Part shown: piece by piece, positions 6,330-12,489 of the stretch
Numbering within the stretch: position 1 is the first letter of the stretch
Layout of the letters: every line of letters begins with the position of its first letter
Source: JAUPVL01 sp964512085
GTDB lineage: Bacteria; Patescibacteriota; Saccharimonadia; CAILAD01; BJGX01
Assembly: GCA_964512085.1 (NCBI GenBank)
Contig: CAZEIU010000018.1
Span: forward strand, 1 to 15,330
Direction: 5' to 3'
DNA: 15,330 bases
The notes under the pieces: model-generated
Databases searched by the model: none
Seen by the model: only the letters and a program-made list of their open reading frames with translations
What the model was told of the DNA's origin: nothing
Program-made: the position numbers and the translations under genes

Positions 6330-8318
6330 TCATTTACTCATTCTCTTACTATTTAATACGTCTTTAATCTCTTCTAACTGGTCGCGCAGTTCTGCAGCTT
6401 TTTCAAATTGCAAGTTTGCGGCCGCTAACTCCATTTGCTCGGTAAGTTGTTTGGTCATAAATTGCAACTCATCTTTGGGCACCTTCTTAAAGTCGATAGA
6501 CTTAACATCGGCAGTTTCAGCCTCGCTCTCGGCCTGCATACTCTCGGCTAAGGCTTTTTGTACCGTTTTGGGAGTTATACCATGTTTTTTATTGTAGGCT
6601 TCTTGATGGGCGCGGCGCTCGGTAGTAATTTTTATAGCCCGCTCCATTGAGCCGGTCATTTTATCGGCATACATTATTACCTTGCCATCTTGATGACGCG
6701 CGGCTCGACCAATTGTTTGTATAAGACTTGTTTCGGAGCGTAAAAAACCTTCTTTGTCGGCATCTATAATTGCCACTAGACTTACTTCGGGAAGATCGAG
6801 GCCTTCACGTAAAAGATTAATACCAATTAGTACATCATAAACTCCTAGCCTTAGATCTCTTAAGATATCGGTTCTTTCTAAAGTATCGACATCGCTATGT
6901 AAATACTGCACTTTTATACCGATATCTTGCAAATATTCGCTAAGGTCCTCGGCTATTCTTTTGGTGAGAGTTGTTACTAATGTTCGTTGACCTTTTTTGG
7001 TTCTAGCGTTTATTTCGGCCAAAAGATCATCTACCTGAAACTCAGATGGTCTGACCTCGATTATTGGATCTAGCAAACCGGTTGGGCGAATTATTTGTTG
7101 AACTATTTTTTTACTTCTACTAAGCTCATACTCACTAGGTGTTGCCGAAACATAAACTACTTTGTTGATGTGTCTCTCAAACTCTGTGAAATTAAGTGGT
7201 CGGTTGTCTAAAGCAGAAGGCAATCTAAAACCATGGTCTATAAGTGTTTGCTTGCGAGCTCTATCCCCATTATACATTCCGCCAACTTGCGGAATAGTCA
7301 TGTGCGACTCATCTATAAACATCAAAAAATCATCAGGAAAGTAATCCATTAGCGTAGCTGGCTGTGCACCTGGTTCTCTGTTGGTGAGATATCGAGCATA
7401 GTTCTCAATACCTTTAACATAACCAGTCTGCTCTAAAATTTCCAAATCATATTTTACTCTGCTTTCTAGGCGCTGGGCTTCTAAAACCATGTCGTGATCT
7501 TTAAGCCACTTTACTCTTTGCTCTGATTCTTCTTGTATTTTTATCATAGCTTGTTGTAACTGTTCTCTGGGCGTTACATAGTGTTTAGCCGGAAAAATCG
7601 CCAAATTATCGAGTTTTTTTATAACTTCGCCAGTAAGATAATCAATTCTCTTTATAGCAGTAATTTCGTCACCAAAAAATTCTACCCTATATGCACATTC
7701 TTCTCCGACAGGATAAATATCTAGATTCTCACCTCTCACTCTAAAACTACCGCGTTCAAAAGCAATATCGTTGCGACTATACTGTATATCGTTGAGTTGT
7801 CTAAGAAGTTTATCGCGCACTCGACGTTCGCCTATTTTTAGATGTAATGTCATGTTGGTATAGTCGGTAATATTACCAATGCCATAAATACAACTCACCG
7901 AGGCTATGATAATTACGTCTTTACTTGAGAGTAATGCGGCCGTTGCGGCGTGGCGCAATCTATCTATTTCTTCATTAATGGCACTATCTTTTTCAATGTA
8001 AGTATCGCTTCTGGCAATGTAGGCCTCTGGTTGATAGTAATCGAAATAACTTACAAAATAGTGTACTGAGTTATTAGGAAAAAACTCTTTAAATTCTCCA
8101 TAAAGTTGTGCGGCAAGTGTTTTATTATGACTAAGTATAAGTGTGGGTTTATTATAATTGGCTATCACGTTAGCCATAGTAAAAGTTTTACCGCTACCGG
8201 TGATTCCCAAAAGCGTTTGCTCTTTGAGATCATTACGTAGTCCATCTGAGAGCTCCCGAATTGCTTTGGGCTGATCTCCTGCTGGACTATATTTAGAATT
8301 TAGATTAAATAAACCCAT
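6330..8318 (-). CDS. uvrB: UvrABC system protein B (damage-recognition helicase subunit)
   Basis: UvrB verifies damage after UvrA loading and recruits UvrC. The 662-residue product has normal length and complete architecture: Walker A GITGSGKT at 38-45, the beta-hairpin region that clamps DNA (YFDYYQPEAYI followed by SDTYIEKD), the DEAD-like box FIDESH, helicase motifs in LLREGLDLPE and QTIGRAARH, and a C-terminal UVR motif (about 620-655) that pairs with the UVR of UvrC. The ATG at 8318 is favoured because MGLFNLNSKYSPAGDQPKAI is the usual N-terminus and a TATAAT lies exactly 6 nt upstream. It begins 51 nt after the glutaredoxin-like gene stop and precedes uvrA on the same strand, giving the order uvrB-uvrA-uvrC. 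No key residue appears altered. Confidence 0.97.
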   Translation of the reverse strand: MGLFNLNSKYSPAGDQPKAIRELSDGLRNDLKEQTLLGITGSGKTFTMANVIANYNKPTLILSHNKTLAAQLYGEFKEFFPNNSVHYFVSYFDYYQPEAYIARSDTYIEKDSAINEEIDRLRHAATAALLSSKDVIIIASVSCIYGIGNITDYTNMTLHLKIGERRVRDKLLRQLNDIQYSRNDIAFERGSFRVRGENLDIYPVGEECAYRVEFFGDEITAIKRIDYLTGEVIKKLDNLAIFPAKHYVTPREQLQQAMIKIQEESEQRVKWLKDHDMVLEAQRLESRVKYDLEILEQTGYVKGIENYARYLTNREPGAQPATLMDYFPDDFLMFIDESHMTIPQVGGMYNGDRARKQTLIDHGFRLPSALDNRPLNFTEFERHINKVVYVSATPSEYELSRSKKIVQQIIRPTGLLDPIIEVRPSEFQVDDLLAEINARTKKGQRTLVTTLTKRIAEDLSEYLQDIGIKVQYLHSDVDTLERTDILRDLRLGVYDVLIGINLLREGLDLPEVSLVAIIDADKEGFLRSETSLIQTIGRAARHQDGKVIMYADKMTGSMERAIKITTERRAHQEAYNKKHGITPKTVQKALAESMQAESEAETADVKSIDFKKVPKDELQFMTKQLTEQMELAAANLQFEKAAELRDQLEEIKDVLNSKRMSK

Positions 8319-8324
8319 AGCCCT

Positions 8325-8353
8325 ATTATAGGGTTTTATTGATTAGTTTTCGA
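8325..8353 (-). promoter_or_regulatory. Candidate leaderless promoter of uvrB
   Basis: The minus strand has TCGAAA (8348-8353), a 17-nt spacer and a perfect TATAAT (8325-8330), then AGGGCT and the uvrB ATG. The 6-nt distance to the start codon predicts transcription beginning at the ATG. The -10 is embedded in CCCTATAATAGGG, a short near-palindrome. The AGGG is too close to the ATG to serve as a normal Shine-Dalgarno. Confidence 0.65.
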
Positions 8354-8369
8354 TATTTTGAGTAATTTA

Positions 8370-8621
8370 CTAATTTGCAAATAGAGCTTCGAATTTAGGC
8401 TTGTCCCAACCAATAATTATTTGGCCTTTTATATCTGTTACTGGAACCCCCATTTGCTGAGATTTGTCGATCATTTCTTGGGCTTTGGCAGGATCTGCCT
8501 GTACATCTATTTTTTCGTAAGGATATTTCTTTTCGTCTAAATAAGCCTCTACGTGCTTACAAAACTGACACCATGGTGTAGTGTAAATAATTGCTTTTTG
8601 TGTAGTTTCTTCTTTTGCCAT
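8370..8621 (-). CDS. Glutaredoxin-like / NrdH-like thiol-disulfide protein
   Basis: This 83-residue protein has a thioredoxin-type fold and would exchange disulfides in the cytoplasm. The redox site is C18-Q-F-C21 within TTPWCQFCKHV, close to the N-terminus as in glutaredoxins; the cis-proline motif is MGVPVTDI, followed by GQIIIGWDKPKFEALF, typical of small glutaredoxin-like proteins of the YruB/NrdH sort. It starts 4 nt after the stop of the membrane protein gene with no obvious Shine-Dalgarno, so it is probably coupled to it. An AhpF-like reductase lies one gene further upstream and is the natural candidate reductant. Whether the oxidised client is ribonucleotide reductase, a peroxiredoxin or something else cannot be told from the window. 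Confidence 0.88.
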   Translation of the reverse strand: MAKEETTQKAIIYTTPWCQFCKHVEAYLDEKKYPYEKIDVQADPAKAQEMIDKSQQMGVPVTDIKGQIIIGWDKPKFEALFAN

Positions 8622-8625
8622 AATA

Positions 8626-9087
8626 TTACATATTCATATTAGTACTATTTGAGTTGCTACCAGAACTGGTGCTTTTGCTAGCTAAATAAATTCCGCCTAC
8701 AACTGCTACTCCTAATAGTATCACAAAGCCTAATATAATTAATACCCATTTTACTTTGCTAGATTTCTTTGGTTTTATTACTTCGTTTTGAGGGGTGTGG
8801 TTTTGCTCAACATTCTGTTCTTCATAAGTCACATTTTTTGCCGGTTCGTGAATAGGGCTTGGTTCTTGTTTTGTTGTACTATTGCTTACCATATCTATAG
8901 TTGGTTTATTTTTGGGAGCATCATTGGCTTTGAGGTCTATGATATGGGCGCTTGGTTTTGGTGGTACAAACTCTGCCTTTTGTCCTGAAGGAGCTACATC
9001 GTTTTTAGGCGGTGCTTGATTTAAGCCATCCATAGAAGGCTTGTTGGGTAAGAAATCAGTACTTTTAGTTTTCATGTTGGGCTGCAA
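8626..9087 (-). CDS. Hypothetical proline-rich single-pass membrane protein
   Basis: I do not recognise this family. The product (153 residues from the TTG at 9087) has a low-complexity, proline-, asparagine- and lysine-rich N-terminal region of about 110 residues, a basic stretch KPKKSSKVKW, one hydrophobic helix (about 20 residues, WVLIILGFVILLGVAVVGGI) and a short Ser/Asn-rich tail ending in NMNM. The positive-inside rule suggests the long disordered part is cytoplasmic and the tail external. I chose the TTG because AAGGAG sits 6 nt before it; the alternative GTG at 9108 would put that ribosome site inside the gene, and the ATG at 9075 is about 18 nt from it. It lies between the AhpF-like reductase and the glutaredoxin-like gene and has its own promoter. 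Its role is unknown; tethering or scaffolding is only a guess. Confidence 0.72.
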   Translation of the reverse strand: MQPNMKTKSTDFLPNKPSMDGLNQAPPKNDVAPSGQKAEFVPPKPSAHIIDLKANDAPKNKPTIDMVSNSTTKQEPSPIHEPAKNVTYEEQNVEQNHTPQNEVIKPKKSSKVKWVLIILGFVILLGVAVVGGIYLASKSTSSGSNSNSTNMNM

Positions 9088-9093
9088 TGGTCT

Positions 9094-9099
9094 CTCCTT
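9094..9099 (-). promoter_or_regulatory. Shine-Dalgarno site that decides a TTG start
   Basis: The minus strand carries AAGGAG with a 6-nt gap (AGACCA) to the TTG at 9087. A GTG further upstream at 9108 is in frame, but using it would place this site within the coding sequence, and the next in-frame ATG (9075) is too far downstream. Confidence 0.6.
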
Positions 9100-9126
9100 A
9101 TACAACACTTATGTTTATAGATTACT

Positions 9127-9156
9127 ATTGTAGTTTACATATACCACTTAAGTCAA
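9127..9156 (-). promoter_or_regulatory. Candidate promoter of the membrane protein/glutaredoxin pair (TTGACT-18-TACAAT)
   Basis: On the minus strand, TTGACT (9151-9156) overlaps the last codons of the AhpF-like reductase gene; after 18 nt comes TACAAT (9127-9132). Matches are 5/6 in both hexamers. The predicted transcription start near 9120 gives a leader of about 33 nt containing the AAGGAG site, so this unit looks leadered, unlike its neighbours. Confidence 0.6.
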
Positions 9157-10110
9157 TTTAGTGCTCGATGAACGAGCAATAAAACGTGCAGCACAAATTG
9201 CAGCTTTGGCTCCTTCGCCGGCTGCGATAATGATTTGTTTTTCGGCAACATCAGTAATATCTCCGGCGGCAAAAACACCTGCAACACTGGTTTGATTATT
9301 CTTATCGATCATTATTTCGCCCTGTTGGTTTAATTTAACTAGGTCTTTTAAATAATCTGTAGCTGGCAAACTCCCTATCTCTACAAAAACCCCTTCTAGT
9401 TTTAAGTCGTTTGATTTTTTAGTATTAGTATCTTTTATTGTTATTGAGCTAACAAATTTTTCGCCATTAATACTAATTACTTCGGCATTATTAATTATTC
9501 TTATATTGTGTGCCTCGGTTATCTTATCTATCATAATCGCATCGCCCGTAAGTGCAGGCATGTTATTGATTATTACAATAGATTTAACACTTTTTGCGAT
9601 ATTGAGAGCAGCATCTAGTGCAGAATTTCCACCACCAATAATGGCTACGTCTTTATTGGCAAAGAGTGGCCCATCACACCAAGCACAGTACGTCACACCC
9701 CTATTCAAAAACTCTTGTTCGCCAGGCACACCAATTGGTCTAGGAATCTTGCCGCCTGCTATTATAACGGCGCGAGCATGCTCACTGGTTCCGTTTACAT
9801 CGACAGAAAAATAACTATCGTGTTTTTTGATAGAGCTAACGCCTTTAGTAATTAATTGCAACTCTATATCATCTTTAAATTCTTCTAGGTGTTGTTCGAA
9901 CTTCTCAACTAAATGAATACCAGAAATCATACTAAAGCCCAGATAGTTCTCAACATCACTACTCCATGCTGCTTGGCCGCCAATGTCTTTTGTGAGCAAA
10001 AGCGTCTTAAGTTTTTTACGGGCTGCATACACCGATGCCGTCATACCTGCCGGACCAGCACCAATTATTATAAGATCATACATACTTTTTGTGGGGGATT
10101 TTTGAACCAT
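9148..10110 (-). CDS. AhpF-like / thioredoxin-reductase-family NAD(P)H-disulfide reductase
   Basis: This is an FAD-dependent pyridine nucleotide-disulfide reductase of about 320 residues that would pass electrons from NAD(P)H to a disulfide carrier. It has the FAD motif IIIGAGPAGMTASVYAARK near the N-terminus, GGQAAW then VENYLGF, the redox pair C142-A-W-C145 in VTYCAWCDGPLF, the nucleotide motif IIGGGNSALDAAL, and a C-terminal block (GVFAAGDITD, KQIIIAAGEGAKAAI). YCxxCDGPLF, the region after GGGNS and the C-terminal block resemble the C-terminal half of AhpF more than classical TrxB. The HRRxxxR-type NADPH motif is not visible (NNMPALTGD instead), which hints at NADH. The ATG at 10110 is preferred over 10116 because TATAAT lies exactly 6 nt before it. 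It follows the four-helix membrane protein gene by a short gap. Many pipelines would call it trxB. Confidence 0.9.
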   Translation of the reverse strand: MVQKSPTKSMYDLIIIGAGPAGMTASVYAARKKLKTLLLTKDIGGQAAWSSDVENYLGFSMISGIHLVEKFEQHLEEFKDDIELQLITKGVSSIKKHDSYFSVDVNGTSEHARAVIIAGGKIPRPIGVPGEQEFLNRGVTYCAWCDGPLFANKDVAIIGGGNSALDAALNIAKSVKSIVIINNMPALTGDAIMIDKITEAHNIRIINNAEVISINGEKFVSSITIKDTNTKKSNDLKLEGVFVEIGSLPATDYLKDLVKLNQQGEIMIDKNNQTSVAGVFAAGDITDVAEKQIIIAAGEGAKAAICAARFIARSSSTKLT

Positions 10111-10116
10111 AAGCAT

Positions 10117-10122
10117 ATTATA
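10117..10122 (-). promoter_or_regulatory. Candidate -10 hexamer of a leaderless AhpF-like reductase transcript
   Basis: The minus strand reads TATAAT, ATGCTT, ATG, giving the same 6-nt spacing to the ATG at 10110 as at uvrB. The spacing would exclude the ATG two codons upstream, which lies between the hexamer and the predicted start. I see no convincing -35. Confidence 0.5.
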
Positions 10123-10149
10123 GCATTTTAATATTTAGAAGATTATAGT

Positions 10150-10497
10150 CTATTTTTTAAAATTAACTATATGCGACAAGTCTGCGGTATTTTTTATAAA
10201 TAAACCCGTATTGGCCCATACAAATGGCAACCAAAACGGAAAACCTAAGATCGCAGGCGATACATAATACCAAGCACCTGCGCGCATAGCAATTGTTTCG
10301 GCCAATGGTCCAAATATGAACGCTATAAAATAGACAACTATGCCTGATTTGGATGGACTAATGAAATACATTGCAAATCCTACAGCGATAAGCAATGGAA
10401 TTAATATTGCTGTAGATTGCCACAAAAACGCCACCAACACCAAAGTAGAAGTTGCTAGTACAATATTTAGTATAGCCTTTGTCCAATCCTCAATCAT
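10150..10497 (-). CDS. Hypothetical four-helix integral membrane protein
   Basis: This 115-residue protein appears to cross the membrane about four times (roughly 9-27, 30-47, 51-70 and 78-98). Between helices 3 and 4 lies a polar, aromatic-rich motif: GPLAETIAMRAG-AWYY, then ILGFPFWLPFVW. The spacing E...G.W.Y....LG.P.WLP..W recalls small membrane families such as DUF2878 or carotenoid/lycopene-cyclase-type proteins, but I cannot assign it securely. The gene starts one base after the stop of the second PfkB gene (TGATATG), so it is co-translated with the sugar-phosphate operon, although a functional link is not obvious. The conserved-looking loop argues for a real gene. Confidence 0.78.
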   Translation of the reverse strand: MIEDWTKAILNIVLATSTLVLVAFLWQSTAILIPLLIAVGFAMYFISPSKSGIVVYFIAFIFGPLAETIAMRAGAWYYVSPAILGFPFWLPFVWANTGLFIKNTADLSHIVNFKK

Positions 10498-10498
10498 A

Positions 10499-11506
10499 TC
10501 AACCTAATAATTTAGCTTTATAGTGCGCCGGGGCTTTTTTAAGATAACTTACTATATCAGTATGACTCAACAATCCTGCTTGAGCCCCAACTTGTTGAAC
10601 TACACTCATTGAGTTGACACCTGCCCAAGCCAAAGCATCAGCCAAGCTTTTACCACTTGCGATTGCTGCTACGAATGTACTAGCATAAGCGTCTCCAGCA
10701 CCGGTACGATCAAGTGGAGGTTTTGGGTCTGGGTACGGTGGCATAAAAATAAAGTCTCTACCATCGGTCGCATATGCACCTTTGGGGCCATCGGTAAGTA
10801 ATGCAATTTTTGGGCCGAGTTTTAACATAGCGCTCAACAAAACTTTTTCGTCTGCCGAATTGTTATTTAATATTTGCTGATACTCTTCTTTGTTGGCTGC
10901 CACTATACTAGATTGTTCATATATTTTTCTTAGCTTTGTTGTGCCTTCTTTTATCTGAAAAGTGCCCGGTTGAAATGCTAATTTAACATCATCGTTACTA
11001 TTTAGATACTTAACTATTTCTTCGTGAACAATTTCGCCAGATTCACCAACTGAGCTTAAATATATCCATTCGGGTTTTTGATAAGCTCTAATCTCTGGCC
11101 AAGAATAATTATATTTTTCGTGTTTAATAAGAATTGTTCGATCAGCTTTGTACCATAGTACGTAGTGATAATTACTTTTTTTACCTTCATTTATTTGTAT
11201 AAACTCGGTCGAAACTTTATTGGCTTTTAGTGAATGCAATATATCTTTACCTACCAAATCATCACCTATATTGGCATTGAGAGCCGAGCTAAGATCGAGT
11301 TTGGCAAAATTTACAGCTGCATTTGCTGCGTTACCGACTCCGCTAACAATAACCGTCTCTTCAAATGGTATTTTGGTTCCGTAAGTCATACACAACAATG
11401 GATGTTTGTTTTTATCGTGTTCTATTTCGGCTTCTTGTGGCAACAGCTCAATAAATGCATCAGTTACTACATCGCCAACGGCTAAAAAATCTATATTTTT
11501 ACTCAT
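10499..11506 (-). CDS. PfkB-family carbohydrate kinase (catalytic motif intact)
   Basis: This 335-residue ribokinase-like kinase transfers phosphate from a nucleotide to a sugar, sugar phosphate or nucleoside. The N-terminal substrate-side motif is VSGVGNAANAAVNFAKL, the middle has N-x-x-E in ANKEEY, then DGPKGAYATDG, and the catalytic motif is DRTGAGDAYASTF with the base Asp at residue 272. Length and order fit the family. It has a strong Shine-Dalgarno (AAAAGGAG) 4 nt before the ATG, and the ATG overlaps the stop of the preceding pseudokinase-like PfkB gene. Position after rpiB, rpe and transketolase suggests a pentose, hexose-phosphate or nucleoside substrate, but the sequence does not decide this. 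Similar proteins are generally annotated only as carbohydrate kinase. Confidence 0.92.
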   Translation of the reverse strand: MSKNIDFLAVGDVVTDAFIELLPQEAEIEHDKNKHPLLCMTYGTKIPFEETVIVSGVGNAANAAVNFAKLDLSSALNANIGDDLVGKDILHSLKANKVSTEFIQINEGKKSNYHYVLWYKADRTILIKHEKYNYSWPEIRAYQKPEWIYLSSVGESGEIVHEEIVKYLNSNDDVKLAFQPGTFQIKEGTTKLRKIYEQSSIVAANKEEYQQILNNNSADEKVLLSAMLKLGPKIALLTDGPKGAYATDGRDFIFMPPYPDPKPPLDRTGAGDAYASTFVAAIASGKSLADALAWAGVNSMSVVQQVGAQAGLLSHTDIVSYLKKAPAHYKAKLLG

Positions 11507-12489
11507 AGTTCTCCTTTTAATGTATGACTCTCGATAATTTTAACAGACATTGGCTTACGAACCGGTTTATATAATATGCCAGCTCTAGCGCCAGCCACGG
11601 TCATTACCGAAGAAGCTTGAGTGATGGCTCTAGTTAAGGCTTTAATAATATCAGCACTTTTATAAAACTCCTCAACGTAAGCTGCCGAAAATACTGCTTC
11701 TACACCAGTATACTCTAAGATATTGGATTTTATTTTTAACGTTGCTGTATAGAATTTATCTTGGAAGTAAGCTACAGATTCGGCTTTTTCACCAAATATT
11801 ACAAAGTGATTGAGACCGATTTCACTTAGCTTATTAGCTACTTCCAGAGTAGAGCAAAAACCGCCCACCAACAAACAGGCTTCGTCGTGATTTAGAACAA
11901 CAATCTCGCACCGCTTAAAAAATTTTATAAAATATCGTGACGGCAGGCTATTAAGATATTGCAAATTAGCAGTTACTTTAATCTGATGCTTATTGGCCCA
12001 TTTAACAATGCTAGATAAAGTACTCTTTTCGCTTGGTAAACTAGCAACATGCAGATAATCTACTTTGTTATTTATTTTATTGATTGATTTTTTTGAAAAA
12101 CTGTTAAAACTTTCGTTGTATATTAATGTAGTTTGGTCTTTACCGTTTGCTGAGATGTGTAAAACAGTATCGGTGTGATGTTTGGCTGAAATATATTCAC
12201 CACACAAACTTATTTTCTCGTCACTTGTAATCTGTTCAAGCGCCTTACCGAACAAGTCAGAGCTGAGCTTAGTGTATAAGTCAACATTATTATTTTGGCG
12301 CGCAAATGTTATTGCCGAAAGCAATCCATTACCACCTGGTTCTTGCATAGAGTTATCAAGCCATAATTGACTGCCATGACTAAGTAAGATTGTCGAACTA
12401 TCATTGGCATTTGCTTGAGGACGAAAAAATTTAGAGAAAGCAAAAACATCTACTGCAGACGATCCAATGACGGCATACTTTTTGGTCAT
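11503..12489 (-). CDS. PfkB-fold protein lacking the catalytic GAGD motif (probable pseudokinase)
   Basis: This 328-residue protein has the ribokinase fold order: a start like the family (KYAVIGSSAVDVFAF), the GG-containing substrate motif EPGGNGLLSAITFAR, an N-x-x-E motif (LNHDEACLLV), and a helix after the expected active site. At the catalytic position, however, the usual TGAGDAF reads TGVEAVF (G262 to F267), so the base Asp is Ala265 and the anion-hole glycine is Glu264. The second glycine of the GxxG nucleotide loop is also missing (FGEKAES). The frame is open from end to end and overlaps both neighbours by ATGA, so this is not a decayed gene. It may be an inactive partner of the following intact PfkB kinase, a sugar sensor, or an enzyme with unusual chemistry. 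A weak Shine-Dalgarno (AAGGTG) precedes the ATG. Confidence 0.87.
   Translation of the reverse strand: MTKKYAVIGSSAVDVFAFSKFFRPQANANDSSTILLSHGSQLWLDNSMQEPGGNGLLSAITFARQNNNVDLYTKLSSDLFGKALEQITSDEKISLCGEYISAKHHTDTVLHISANGKDQTTLIYNESFNSFSKKSINKINNKVDYLHVASLPSEKSTLSSIVKWANKHQIKVTANLQYLNSLPSRYFIKFFKRCEIVVLNHDEACLLVGGFCSTLEVANKLSEIGLNHFVIFGEKAESVAYFQDKFYTATLKIKSNILEYTGVEAVFSAAYVEEFYKSADIIKALTRAITQASSVMTVAGARAGILYKPVRKPMSVKIIESHTLKGEL

Noticed and set aside
6255..6330. SOS/LexA box in the uvrB-uvrA gap (GCGAAC near the uvrB stop)
   Set aside because: There is no matching GTTCG half-site at the right distance; a single half-site is not evidence.
8321..8340. CCCTATTATAGGG followed by TTTTATT on the plus strand, resembling an intrinsic terminator
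   Set aside because: The stem is only 5 bp and AT-rich in its core, no plus-strand gene ends here, and the same bases form the TATAAT of the uvrB promoter on the minus strand.
8361..8371. Small inverted repeat AGTAATTTACT just after the glutaredoxin-like gene
   Set aside because: Arms of 5 bp made of A, T and one G/C pair are expected by chance in AT-rich sequence, and there is no following T-run on the coding strand.
9088..9108. GTG at 9108 as the start of the proline-rich membrane protein
   Set aside because: It would bury the clear AAGGAG site inside the coding region; the TTG at 9087 has ideal spacing to that site.
9506..9814. Plus-strand open frame of 102 codons opposite the AphF-like reductase gene
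   Set aside because: It lies wholly opposite conserved reductase motifs, with no promoter, ribosome site or family signature of its own.
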